Below are positions 44,755 to 56,980 of a DNA stretch of 64,000 nt, in pieces (the stretch's first letter is position 1; the number at the start of each line of letters is the position of its first letter). Source of the stretch: Atriophallophorus winterbourni (Eukaryota > Platyhelminthes > Trematoda > Plagiorchiida > Microphallidae); contig JACCGJ010000352.1 of the NCBI GenBank assembly GCA_013407085.1, positions 124,001 to 188,000 on the forward strand. The letters run 5' to 3'. The notes beneath the pieces are model-generated. The model was not told the DNA's origin. It saw only the letters and a list, made by a program, of their open reading frames with translations, and did not search any database. The position numbers were made by a program, and so were the translations under genes.

Positions 44755-45540
44755 CTAAATTGTTTAGCCAACTGTACTGAGCTGCATGCGGAGAAATTTA
44801 GAGTCCCACTGCCACTTTCTTATTTTTCTCTTATATCTGTCTAGGCCTAAGCAACCTGATTGTATCTTAGCCCACATGTAGTCTCTGACTGGATGGCACT
44901 TTGCTTGGGTCAGGCTTTGATTTCATAGTTACATATAGATGATCTCGGGCATTTGTAAAATGACCCTTATGCAGTGCAACTCTCGCTGATCCGCCTGTCA
45001 TTTGAGACTAAGCTCATTTACACCTACCAAGTGTAAACGCCACGGATGTGCAATCATGCAGCACTTCAGTGCTGTGCAGCTAACGCCATGCTAAATTGAT
45101 TTGCCAACGGTATTGAGCTGCATGCGAAAACACGCTGGAGTCTCACTGCCATTGCTATTTTCTTTCCAATATCTGTCTAGGACTAGGCAACCTGACAGTA
45201 TCTCAACCCACATGCAGTTTCTGACCGTGCGGCACTTTGCCTAGATCAGGCTTGTGATTTTATACATAGACTGCCATTGCTGTTTTTCTTTTCTATATCT
45301 ATCTAGGCTCGAGTAACCTGAGAGTATCTTAGTCCACGTTCAGTCCTCGAATGCGCGGCAATTTCGCAATTTACGAACGACGAGAAACACAGTTGCGGAT
45401 ACTTGCTTTCGAATTTGGAACTATAGCGGAACATCTTCAGTGTCTAGGCCTGGAAAACCTGACAGTATCTTAGCCCATGTGCAGTCTCTGACTGTGTGGC
45501 ACTTCGACTGGATCTGGTTTGTGCTCTCATACCATACTGC
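44755..45540 (+). mobile_element. cluster of family A elements and fragments
   Basis: Four same-orientation pieces: 44755-44940 (TAGCCAACTGTACTGAGC to CTTTGATTTCATAG), 45045-45270 (near full length, GCCACGGATGTGC to TTTTATACATAG), 45271-45362 (CATTGCTGTTTTTC to AATGCGCGGC) and 45435-45540 (TCTAGGCCTGGAAAACC to GTGCTCTCATACC). Confidence 0.78.
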
Positions 45541-45713
45541 TGAAATTGGGTGTCTTGAAAAATTATAATGGTAACGCGGGTAAAGTATCATAACACTTCG
45601 ATGAAACGATACGATTGGTAGATATGCCGGGATATTCGTCTATAACCAAACCACTACAGTTGGAATGGAAAATAGTTATAAATTTCATGCGCAGCAAGGC
45701 ACGTAATTGTTGT

Positions 45714-45954
45714 TGCACGAATGTGCAATCGTACAGTACTTCTGTGCTGTTCGGCTAACACCGTGCTAAATTGATTGGCCACGGGTAGTGAGCTGCATGC
45801 TGAAACACGCTGGAGTCTCACTGCCATTTCTATTCTCTATTTCTTTTCTCATTTCTGTTTAGGCCTGGGCAACCTGACAGTATCTTACCGGTGTATTGCT
45901 GTCTTTGATGATGATGATGACTTTGCCTGGATCAGGCTTGTGCTTTCATACCAT
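45714..45954 (+). mobile_element. chimeric family A element with perfect target-site duplication
   Basis: Flanked by an exact 13-bp repeat, ACGTAATTGTTGT (45701-45713 and 45955-45967). The element is full length, but the block that should hold the CAGTCTCTGACTG hairpin is replaced at 45887-45920 by family B-type sequence (CCGGTGTATTGCTG, then GAT triplets). Confidence 0.88.
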
Positions 45955-45967
45955 ACGTAATTGTTGT

Positions 45968-46863
45968 CAATGTCCACAATTATGAGGTACATTAATAACA
46001 ATCACTTGCATGACAAAAGTCAGGATTCAAAGGGGTCTATGTGAAGCATGACCTGAGTTCCTATTAGTATCTCTGAACAGGTGACACATTAATTGCCAAA
46101 AATTGTGTAAAATTAAAAATTCACAGATAATGTATTTTTTGAAACAAAATCACAAAAGATAAAACTTTTCAATAGATCATTCTCTACATCAACGTAGCTA
46201 ATGATACTTCGTCGCTGAACTTTCATTCCGCTTATATGGTTGAACGTTTCTTCTTTTCCAGGCTCGGTTATTCGATTATAAATCGAATAACTGACGATAT
46301 CAGCATATGTCGAATACACCGAAATCACCAGATACGAAAGATAGAAACTTGAAGGTTTTGGCAAAACTCAGATGCGATCTACACACTGAAATTCTACATT
46401 TTCGATTGGTTTACGAGCCGATGACCTCTATTTTTATTTCAACTTGACCAAAATGTAGTTCTATAGTTTATTACGCTTCAAGAGATGAATTGTACAACCT
46501 GCAGAGTGTGGTGCTTCATAAACGCAAAAAGGGAAATAATTTGTTAGACGCTTGTGTTAAATAGTCATGCTGTCCGAACTATATAACGACATATGCATCC
46601 TGTAATTAAATAAGAATAGACGGATACGGTGGATCTTTGCACAAAACAATTAACAATTGTCAAACTTTGAACTGGTTTAAAGAAGATGAGCCTATTGTCC
46701 AAAATGTATCTTTCAACATTTTTGTATGAGTACAAACTGTTATACAAGGATATTTAGATAGCAAAACCCCTATATAACATGGAATAATTATCACTCATGC
46801 TAAAAATGCGACAAATCGCAGCACTTTCGTAACCACCGCCGCCTGAATTGTATTACAATTATT
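45968..46863. other. unassigned stretch before the gap
   Basis: AT-rich; I see no gene, repeat family or exon of the minus-strand gene. Confidence 0.5.
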
Positions 46864-46898
46864 CAAGGCTATTCAGTTCAGTTCAGTTCAGTTCAGTT
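46864..46898. repeat. (CAGTT)n at the gap edge
   Basis: About six tandem CAGTT pentamers run directly into the Ns, so the left contig ended in a simple repeat. Confidence 0.9.
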
Positions 46899-47898
46899 NN
46901 NNNNNNNNNNNNNNNNNNNNNNNNNNNNNNNNNNNNNNNNNNNNNNNNNNNNNNNNNNNNNNNNNNNNNNNNNNNNNNNNNNNNNNNNNNNNNNNNNNNN
47001 NNNNNNNNNNNNNNNNNNNNNNNNNNNNNNNNNNNNNNNNNNNNNNNNNNNNNNNNNNNNNNNNNNNNNNNNNNNNNNNNNNNNNNNNNNNNNNNNNNNN
47101 NNNNNNNNNNNNNNNNNNNNNNNNNNNNNNNNNNNNNNNNNNNNNNNNNNNNNNNNNNNNNNNNNNNNNNNNNNNNNNNNNNNNNNNNNNNNNNNNNNNN
47201 NNNNNNNNNNNNNNNNNNNNNNNNNNNNNNNNNNNNNNNNNNNNNNNNNNNNNNNNNNNNNNNNNNNNNNNNNNNNNNNNNNNNNNNNNNNNNNNNNNNN
47301 NNNNNNNNNNNNNNNNNNNNNNNNNNNNNNNNNNNNNNNNNNNNNNNNNNNNNNNNNNNNNNNNNNNNNNNNNNNNNNNNNNNNNNNNNNNNNNNNNNNN
47401 NNNNNNNNNNNNNNNNNNNNNNNNNNNNNNNNNNNNNNNNNNNNNNNNNNNNNNNNNNNNNNNNNNNNNNNNNNNNNNNNNNNNNNNNNNNNNNNNNNNN
47501 NNNNNNNNNNNNNNNNNNNNNNNNNNNNNNNNNNNNNNNNNNNNNNNNNNNNNNNNNNNNNNNNNNNNNNNNNNNNNNNNNNNNNNNNNNNNNNNNNNNN
47601 NNNNNNNNNNNNNNNNNNNNNNNNNNNNNNNNNNNNNNNNNNNNNNNNNNNNNNNNNNNNNNNNNNNNNNNNNNNNNNNNNNNNNNNNNNNNNNNNNNNN
47701 NNNNNNNNNNNNNNNNNNNNNNNNNNNNNNNNNNNNNNNNNNNNNNNNNNNNNNNNNNNNNNNNNNNNNNNNNNNNNNNNNNNNNNNNNNNNNNNNNNNN
47801 NNNNNNNNNNNNNNNNNNNNNNNNNNNNNNNNNNNNNNNNNNNNNNNNNNNNNNNNNNNNNNNNNNNNNNNNNNNNNNNNNNNNNNNNNNNNNNNNNN
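46899..47898. other. assembly gap of 1000 Ns
   Basis: Exactly 1000 N, a conventional scaffold-gap size. Apparent open frames across it are artefacts. Confidence 0.99.
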
Positions 47899-47928
47899 GA
47901 CATGATCAAGCCACAGCATGTATGTATG

Positions 47929-48000
47929 AATGTATGTATGTATGTATGTGTTTGTATGTATGCATGTATTATGTGTATATGTATGTGTGTACAATGCATG
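47929..48000. repeat. (TATG)n microsatellite (copy B)
   Basis: Counterpart of 17817-18052, much shorter here. Confidence 0.85.
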
Positions 48001-48803
48001 GTTATGAAAGTAGGTCGCGTAAGCTAAATAGAAAGATGCGATTTAGGTTAGTAGCAGTGAAACTCCAGTATGTTTACACATCTAGCTCAGCACGGTTGTC
48101 ACGGAGCACAACTGTGAAGTACTGCGCGGGTAAAAATGCGGCAAATGGATTTATCACCAGTACTGAGCAGCGGGGGGAAACACCTTAGTCTCCCAGCCAT
48201 TATCATTTGCTTTTATTTGTCTAGACCGGAACATCCTGCGAGTATCTTTACTCGGACAAAGGCTCTCACCTCATGTTTGTTCAGTTTCGTGAGTTGATGC
48301 ATGCATGCGAAACAAATTGGGCACGAGTGCAGTACAAAAGTGAAATAATTGATTGGGAATCCAATCACGAATTGGAAGACTGAGTGGAGCTCATTCAAAG
48401 GCTTCATTGAAAAGTTTGTGCAGCGGATCCAAAGAGGAGAAGGACTTAGTTATAGGGACGTTGAACGTGAGAAGAAAACAGTATCCTTGAGATGAGCAGA
48501 AACAACTGAATACGCTGTAAAGCGATTGGGGAACCAGTAGTCGCGAATCTTATGGATAGAAATCACCCACCTTTATCACTAAACACATAAAAAACGAGGG
48601 AACTCTGTGATATCAGTGATAATCATAACGAGGAATAAAATATAATTACTTATTATCAGTAGTAATAGGAGATGTTGCGATTATTCCAGTATGCGTCACA
48701 TACATTACAATGGTACGAACGGAGTCATGGACAGTAGAAAATGCAAATTGATCGTTTCACGTTGAGTAACAGTCGCGGTTGGAGCGCTTCTACTGAGCTG
48801 TAT

Positions 48804-49021
48804 TTAGTGCACGGATGCGCAATCATGTAGTACGCTTGTACTGCGCAAAATCAATTTTCCACCTGTACTGAGCTGGATGCACAAACACATGCTGGAGTCT
48901 CACTGCCATTTCTATTTTCTTATATCTATCTGACCCTCGGCAACATGACATTAGCTTAGCTCCCATACAGCTATAACTGTGGGGCACTTTGCCTGTGTAA
49001 GACTTATGATTTTATAGATAC
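48804..49021 (+). mobile_element. family A element (copy B)
   Basis: Counterpart of 18895-19112; essentially identical. Confidence 0.75.
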
Positions 49022-49295
49022 ATCTGGTGTTTCAACAGTGGCATACACCATTAACCTATTGGGAAATGTTTACGCAAGCATCTCACGTGGTGTTATAATC
49101 CGTGGTATTATATTAGACTACATCCATAGATTTAGGTATAACGTATTCCAGAAACAAGAATTGAGTAATAAAAAAGCAAAAAACTATGAGTCCGTCCGTG
49201 TTTTCATGTCAAAAAACAAGTTCCAAAGACAAGATAAAACTATCATGTGCCCAGAACAATGCAAAGCAAAACACATTGGTTAACCCCGAACAAAC

Positions 49296-49608
49296 CTGTG
49301 GCGGAATGAATATAGGCGCGGGTTTACGCTTGAACTTTTTGGGTGGGGGCATGGTATGAGGATTTCGGAATAGGTTGTCTTCGGCGAGGGATTTGGTCAG
49401 CCGCGTGATTGCCGATGTGTCAGACTCGTCGGTGCTATTGCCCGTGGTCAAGTCAGCCAATTCGAAATGTTCAACGGGATTCACATGGGATTGGGTTCCA
49501 GGGCCGTGACGCGAACGTGCATCCGTGACGGAGTGATCGAATTCGGTCGTGCACGACCCATGGCAATCGAAGCGATCAGTGTTGTTCTCAGGTGGATCGG
49601 AAATGTGA
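49296..49608 (-). CDS. linker exon with KKFKRK cluster (copy B)
   Basis: Same 313-bp length, splice sites and phases as 19387-19699. The acceptor is GTGCAG (49609-49614) and the donor GTTTGT (49290-49295). The reading is open and almost identical, including FKRKPAPIFIPPQ at the 3' end. The next exon of the gene (PYTPPP block) has no visible copy in this block; it would fall in or beyond the gap. Whether this copy is ever joined into a transcript is unknown. Confidence 0.85.
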
Positions 49609-49727
49609 CTGCACGAGAAATAATTGAGTGTAAAATGCGTTGAGTAAGTTTGAGGAGAGGAAAGTTAGATGGATATGATCACAATGCTTCGGTGTAAGTT
49701 GTATGAAGTAAGAAAAAAAGAACTGAC

Positions 49728-50271
49728 CTTTGCATTAGAAGATTAGCAACAGCCTCTTGATCATCGGTTGCCGTACGGGAACGATTGGTGGGATTTCGGG
49801 TGTCAGGCGTTTGCTTCGAGCTGACAACAACTCGGCCGGGCCCGAGATTTTGTCTTGACAGCCTTCCTGGTATGTTCGAAGCAACATGTGGCGGTAGCAA
49901 TGGGGCGGAAATGTGTCTAATGCGTTGCTGCTGGTTCCCATTGGGTTGCTTAGAATTATGATGTGACTCGGTCCAGTGTGGATGACAGTGAGCCATGGCA
50001 CGGCTTCTGTATGAACTGACAAACTGATCACCAGGAAAAGAATGGCGTCCATGCGGTACGCGGGGAGCTGCGCACGGCTGAATACACAGCGAGGAGTAGT
50101 TGGGAAGACTGTTTACTGGAACCGAGTGTGGATTACCCGAAAAAGTGTCGGCACCAAAGTGCGGATCATTGACGGATTGGGGACAACAACAAATGGCTTC
50201 CTCGGCACTGATTTGAGACCCGTTGTACGATTGGCCGAACAGATTTCCAGGTTTAACAGGTTGGCAGGATC
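49728..50271 (-). CDS. low-complexity linker exon (copy B)
   Basis: Counterpart of 19816-20359 with the same 544-bp length, splice sites and phases. Substitutions include Ala to Ser (HVASNIPG) and Ala to Thr (SRTATDD). The frame is intact. Confidence 0.85.
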
Positions 50272-50676
50272 CTGGCGTGAAGAGAGATAACCGTTCACAC
50301 GATTAAAAAACCAAAACGAACAGCTGTACAGTACCGGTACACAAATTCAAGGCAGCCGTTGACGATATCAAAAATGTGTTAAACTTAATGAATGAAAACA
50401 GATAAGAATTCCTATTGTGTAAGCAGCAGGTAGTCAATACCAAATGCATAACAGTCATACAACCATGGCACAATAAAATGCGACATAGATGAGGACGTGC
50501 GAAAGCAAAAAACCAGAGTAAGCAAAGACACATTGGGATGATGTGCATACACCTGGACTCAAACACTCAATAAATAAAATTTCGTGAACGAGTAGAGAGC
50601 GACTTCCACACAACAGCTTCCATGTGAAGTTCGCTGTCATGCAAGCTTTCCTGGCTACGCCATATCCTTTTAGCTC

Positions 50677-50987
50677 TATTGCGCAGAAGTGAAGTAGTTC
50701 TATACTGCGCAAATACCAACGTGTTATAGTAATTTGCCACCGGGACTGAGCAGCATGTGGATACAAGCTGGAGTCTCACTACCATTTTTAATTTTAAGTA
50801 CAGATATCTACCTATCAGAGAGTATTTTAGCATACGTCACTCAGAGACTACACGTGGGCTAAGATACTGTAAGGTTGCCTAAGCCTAGACGGATATGAGG
50901 AAGAAAGAACAGGAAATAGTAGTGAGACTTCAGCCTGTTTCAGCATGCAGCTCACTACCTCTGACCAATCAATTTAGCACTGCATGA
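50677..50987. repeat. head-to-head pair of family A elements (copy B)
   Basis: Counterpart of 20765-21075. Confidence 0.7.
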
Positions 50988-51055
50988 TTGCACATCATTT
51001 ATCCAATAGTTAACGCAATGAGGCAAGCGGATTACTTGCACACCAAACAACTTAC

Positions 51056-51743
51056 GTCGAGATTCGTCTGCAACGGCGGTCGGGCAATCGAAATGACGAT
51101 TCTGTCGTAGCGCTGACATCTCTGAGTTCTCGACGACGTGCGGCAGATAGTCCAGTTGTGGAGCAAAATTACTGCTTTGCCATCGAACTACAGATGAGCC
51201 ATCATTTTGGATTTTGCTGCGGCCGACGTCATGCGATAAACTTTGACCGGAAATTCTGTGATCCTGTGACACAGGATTCGAAGTCGTAGCAGAGAGAAAC
51301 TCGTTACATTCTGAAGCCATTCTTAAAGAGGCCTGCGAAAAACACTCGGTATCGAGTTCATGTGAGTCACCTGGCGGAAAAGTGAAGACCCGGCCGCATA
51401 CATCAGCTTGGTAGTTATTTAAACAACTTCCCGTCGTGGCAGGAGTCACAGGAGAGTATTGTGTCTGTGCTTGACCAGGATGCACATTGAATTGGCAGGC
51501 GACATCTTGGCGACCTTGTGCGGAGCTTGTCCACATGTCACTTCCGAACGGTTCATTCATAATGTCGTACGGTTTATGATGCTGGCCGCTCGTATTCGAA
51601 TCGAACGAAGACTGGTTAGACCTTAGTCGGGAGGCAATCCATTGTGAATCAATCCCTGCGGTTTGTTCTGTGTGATAGGTAGATGCAACTGGGTGCCTAC
51701 GCCATCTCAACATGTTGCCATTTTTTGCACCAAGGAAGACGGG
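51056..51743 (-). CDS. long polar linker exon (copy B)
   Basis: Counterpart of 21144-21831, 688 bp, with acceptor CCACACAG (51744 upward) and donor GTAAGT (51050-51055). The frame is intact, with a handful of replacements relative to copy A (DVGRS, ENSEM). Same phases. Confidence 0.85.
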
Positions 51744-52560
51744 CTGTGTGGAACGGACAAAACATAAGCGAGCGATAAACAAGGATTTTATAATCAATGT
51801 ACTATGGTGCTCACAAACCTCGCAGAAACATGCCACAAACGGTTTCTGGCTGTTTTGAAAAAGAAACACGGTGTTCCAACCATCACAAAGTGATCCTTGG
51901 TTAATCGCTCGTGTGTTGGGTTGCCTATATTCCTTACACTAACATTCCACAACCGGTTGCTGACAGTTTACCGTCATTAGATGGAGACAGTATGATCATT
52001 AAGTCGTGTGACCTTGAGAACAACCAGTCGAGGAAAGAAACAGAATGGCCAGCGTATAAAAATCAGAAGACACGACGATTACGAACACTTCACAAGAAGT
52101 TCAGCTGACGATGTCATCTAGCTTGATGAGGAAACGTCCTACAGCTACAATACCAGCTCAGCAAACACGCAGTACAGTGAAAACAGGTTAAGTGAGTATT
52201 ATACAGTCGAATAGCAACCACCTAGTGATAAAAGAGATCGAAATTGCCAGGGCCGTTGGGCAGACATTCATAAGGAAGGATGGGACAGAGAACGTCCTAT
52301 CATAGCACTCAGCATTGTTGTGAACAACACTTTAATCAGAAATCAAATAATGCTCAATATTTAATATATAATATATACTTTATAAAAATGCATAAAATTA
52401 ATAATTGTAGTAATGCATGTCCACTCATATGAACTACAGTGCCAAATGAAATTGATGTAGTTGGTTTAACGTGAATAAATGCTGTGATTTACGAATCGGT
52501 CAACCGCAAACGTCTAAGTGGCGTGACATTCTGAAACTTCCTTCCTGTATGTATGTATGT

Positions 52561-52765
52561 ATGAAACCATGAGCATGATCCAGGTACATTGCCCCACAGC
52601 CATAGATTGCACGTGAGCCACGATACCGTTTAGTTGCCCAGACCTAGACAGATATTTCTTTTTTCATATCTGTCTAGGCCTGGGCAACCAGACAGTATCT
52701 CAGCCCACGTACAGTCTCTGACTGTGCGGCACTTTGCCTGGATCAGACTTGTGCTTTCACATAAC
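52561..52765. repeat. long inverted repeat of family A halves (copy B)
   Basis: Counterpart of 23321-23525, with the same centre (AGATATTTCTTTTTTCATATCT). Confidence 0.85.
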
Positions 52766-53708
52766 ACATCACACCACAGATATGAGAATGAAAATAGTGA
52801 GATTCCAGCGTGTTTCCGCATGCGACTCACTGCCACTGGCAAATAAATTTAACAATGTTAGCTGCACCACTCAGACTACTGCATAATTTGACATCCTTGG
52901 AGTATTTTCTGTATGGTGATAGACTTTTACTTCTTCAAGATCCCTGATCTGACTCTAACCCATAGTCAGTTGAAGCTTAAACCGTTTGAATACAAATTTC
53001 CTTCCGTCATTTCGAAAACGAGGTTCAGCAAACGATGTGTGAATGATCCTGATACAGACACGATATGAATACGCGTTTAAACACGCATAGTCAATCACAA
53101 TTTGTATGTGGTCAAACGAGGAGGAAAATCTTCGACGATAAACGTTATTAGAAACGGGCACAAAAACTTGAACATGAAAAAATTGATTAGCCACAGTTTA
53201 CAGACAGCTGTATTCCACCGGTAAAAAGGCGGACAGCAGACATGGTCGCGACCCACAATCGGACATGCAGTGAACAAACCGTGTACCTTAAAAAGGACAA
53301 CCAGACGGAACGATGCGTGCATGTTGATAAGTGAACACATCCACGCGATATACAGTGCAAGGTCACATTTGTCAGCAGAACAAGATTTTGCGATTAGGAC
53401 GAGTAGTTAAGTCATAAAACTTGTGTTACAGTATGATACAATGCTACGAGCTGCGCTAACGTAGCATTCGATTGACTAGAAATGACGAGTTTATGTGAAC
53501 CGAGAATAAGACCGTGGGAGAATTATCGAAAGAACGCTAGGAAAAATGAGAAGCAGCACGTCAAGGTATACGTAACCAGTGTTCGCACCTTTGTGTATGA
53601 TCAATATGCATTCATGCTTCTGAAAGTTTTTTCATCTAACTGCATGAACAAATGATAGACTATCAATCGATAGCCCAAGATGGCGAGTGTAGTACATACT
53701 TTTACTTA

Positions 53709-54247
53709 CTTTGTGCGACTATCTCCTCCTGGAGGATGAGTCGGCTTCAATGAAGATTCTTGGGAATTTAGGTACAAAGCGGCGCCCCAGCACAATTCGG
53801 CGTTTGTTCGAGTCAGCTTCTCTAGCCTTTGCACAACCAAGTGCGACCTGCAAGGCAGCAGAGAGTAGCCAGAAAGAGGTGGTGTGCACCAAATAACCGT
53901 CTGCCAGACCCTGTTTCAGATTTTTCCTCATGGTTTTCTCCCGAAGCCATTCGCGCGATCTGGTATCCCGCAAGGCAGTGGAGGTTTAAAATCAGGGGTT
54001 CCCTTCCCTGATATGAAATGCCCTCCCAGGCTAACGAGCTCCATCTGCCCGAAGCAAACTGGTTTTCAGGCGCCAGTCACTCGCCCTCGCCCCTTCTCCT
54101 GTTGGTAAAAGCAGTTCCGCCAGGCTCGGGGAGCCACTCGTGCAGGCCAGAAGCTGGACTTGGTTGTCAGAGGCTATGTGATACGCATGCCATTTGGAAG
54201 CACTTTATAAACAGTCGGAGCTTATCCCCACTGCCACCCCCGGGTGT
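53709..54247 (-). mobile_element. family D composite retroposon (copy B)
   Basis: Counterpart of 24480-25018. Its RTE-like 3' end here reads GATAGTCGCACAAAGTAAG, closer to the consensus than in copy A. Confidence 0.8.
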
Positions 54248-54248
54248 G

Positions 54249-54491
54249 CAATTCGCACGGATGTAAAATCGTACAGTACTTCTGTGCTGTGTGGCTAACA
54301 CCGTGCTAAATTGATTGGCCACTTGGGGTGAGCTGCATGCTGAAACAGGCTGGAGTCCCACTACCATTTATATTTTTATTTCCCCCTTCATATCAGTCTA
54401 GACTTGGGCAACCTGACAGTATGTTAGCCCACGTGCAGTCTCTGACTGTACGGCACTTTGCCTGGATCAGCCTTGTGCGTTCATACATAAA
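54249..54491 (+). mobile_element. family A element (copy B)
   Basis: Counterpart of 25020-25262. Confidence 0.8.
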
Positions 54492-56096
54492 TACATCTGG
54501 ATGGCCAATGCCAGTGATATGAAAAACCGGATGCAGGTATACACAATCTCAGGATAGTAATCCTTTCCAGTGAATCTGTCTCGACTTCCGAAAATCAATT
54601 TGTGTCGTACACGACTGTGAAATGCTTCGCTGAATCTTTGGTTGTGATTCATATATAAAACACAATGGTAAAAAACAGGACAATTGAAACTTTTCCGCAG
54701 TTTCGTTACTAACATGCGGATCACAGGAAAAGTTGGATCTATTTATCATTGCTCACTTCTGCAGCATAACTTAAACTTTAAAGTATGTTGTTTAATCACG
54801 TGCACCCATGGTGGCGAGATTAGTGGCATTAAAAATGTAGAGCACCATAGTTAAATCGAAACGGCCCGTCAACTACCTGGCACGGATTTCCATCACACAA
54901 TTCGTTGGGCGTGCTGTTTACATTCACCAGCTAAGGACACTGCGATCAACCTGCGAATGCCTTGAGTTGGTTTTTAAATTATATAAACTATTGTGTACAT
55001 GTGACCAAGAGGGTTGGTCGTTCCAGCCGTATCCAGCAGTTGCACACAAGCGCAAATCTTGTTTACCACTTCTCAAATGTTTCAAACTATAGGGATCCTG
55101 GTCGGATAGGCTTTACTCGATGAGTCCAAACTGAACGAAACCGGTCGTGAGCTGTGTGTTATGCAAATGCATGTAAATATCGGTTTCTTTGTTTCAATTC
55201 CTGATAGTTGATCACTGCTAGAGTTAGTAAACACGATTATAGGCGTGGTAGGTGGATAAAATGTTTCCTTCGAAATGAATTGTTGTTACGTGATGTTGTA
55301 TGGCGCTTGAAGTGCTCTAGTGAAGAGTGTCACTTAAGAGGTCTAGCAGAATCCCACCCTCAGTCAAAAAGCGAGACAGCAGGCAGAGCTAATGGAGTGA
55401 CAACACATATCCCAAACCCATATAATTTGAGGGAGAATTGAATGTAAAAAATTTAAACAACAGAGTGCCTCAAAACATGAACAGATGGTGAACAACGTCA
55501 GCTATCGGATGATATGCAATTGGACAAAATCGGTCAAACGAACCAAAACGTGCTAAGGGCTCGATGGGAACCGGCTGGTAAAAAATCGATTAGAAATCAG
55601 ATCGATGACCTCCAGGAGAGGCATTGAGGAGATACCCGGTCATTGCTTGGTTTACCAATAACAGTTAGAGGGGTTAAAGAATGACTATGAGTAACGTTGG
55701 ACCTCTGGAATGAATGGTGACGTTATCGAAATCTGAACAGAAAATGGGAGCTGGTGTGGTTGACGATAGATCAACTGCCATCGAGGTGGAATTCAACAGC
55801 ATAACCAGAAAGGACACCTAGCGTCGGATGACATGACTTAATCACTCCCTATTATACGTTCTTCTCAACCCAGTCTGTCAGATCATTTTCGGTGAATATC
55901 GCGGAATGAATCAAGGATCGGCCCAAGCGATCGTAGCTTATCAGAAACCAATCCCCATGTGTCGAGAAATAACATTATAATCACATCAAATGGATCCATT
56001 GCGACATGTAGACAATATGAAACTGTTGATGGACTTCGCTTGATTTAGTTTCCTGTAGGATTAGGAAAAGTATCATGAATAATTATCAACATTGCA

Positions 56097-56311
56097 CTAT
56101 TGCATTGATGTTCAATCGTGCCATACTTCTGTACTGTGCTGCTAAAACCGTACAAAATAGATAGGTCACCGATAAAGAGCTGTAGGTGGAAACACTCTGG
56201 AGTCCCACTGGCATTTTTATTTTCGTTCTCACACCTGTCTGTGGCTGGGCAACCTGACAGTATCATAGCCCACGTGCAGTCTCTGACTTTGTGGCACTTT
56301 GCCTGGATCTA
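56097..56311 (+). mobile_element. family A element (copy B)
   Basis: Counterpart of 26868-27082. Confidence 0.8.
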
Positions 56312-56374
56312 TAAATGCAAGATTATAGCGATGACACGAGATGCGTTCAAAACCAGACACTCGAATATACTCAC

Positions 56375-56980
56375 AGCACATGCGGAGGGCGCAGTTGTAT
56401 TCAGAATATTGTGCACATCCAACAAGTTTTGTTGATTCGACTTGAACTTGTCAAACGTGTTTCGCGCGGAAAGTTGCACACGAGCATGCAGCGGATTGGC
56501 CGAATCCAGCCGATTAGACGAATGATGTGCACTTTGCAACTCTGTCAAAGGAAAGACGCTTGAAGTGGACTGCCACCAATTGAAAGGTCGGTCGTCTGAA
56601 TGCATCGGCCAATTTGAGCGCGCGGCCAGGGCACTTTCTGAGGTGGTTTTCTTCAAACTTTCCACCATGGAACAATACGGCGGGGGTGTCGGATATGTGA
56701 AATGAGCACCTTGGTTATGATGAGCCAACGTGGTGTGCTGCTGCTGCTGTGATTGGTTTTTATAATGCGAGGTGTAATGAGTAGTGGAGGGTGGTTGTGA
56801 GTGAGTCCATTGCAGATTGTGTCGTGGAAACGAGGCAGACAAGTTGACGTCACTAGCTGTCGAACTCAACCGGGTGTCCAACTTGGAACTTTCTGGTAGA
56901 AATGTATGACTTGTATCCATGATAGGAGTACTGGTACGAGAATTGTTCCGTGAGCTTATGAAATATTCAACCGAATGCAT
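56375..56980 (-). CDS. Ser/His/Gln-rich linker exon (copy B)
   Basis: Counterpart of 27146-27754, 606 bp, one CAG codon shorter in the glutamine run, and with HTTLAHH for HTALAHH. Donor GTGAGT (56369-56374) and a TTTTTCAG acceptor are conserved. Frame intact, phase 0 at both ends. Confidence 0.85.

Larger units (their letters stand above)
51744..56374 (-). other. intron of copy B
   Basis: Holds a family C repeat (52098-52172), the family A palindrome (52561-52765), a family D element (53709-54247) and family A elements (54249-54491, 56097-56311). It lacks the family D insertion seen in copy A at 22.7-23.3 kb. Confidence 0.7.

Noticed and set aside
46848..48188. Long open frames across the gap
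   Set aside because: They consist of about 330 unknown residues from the 1000 Ns.
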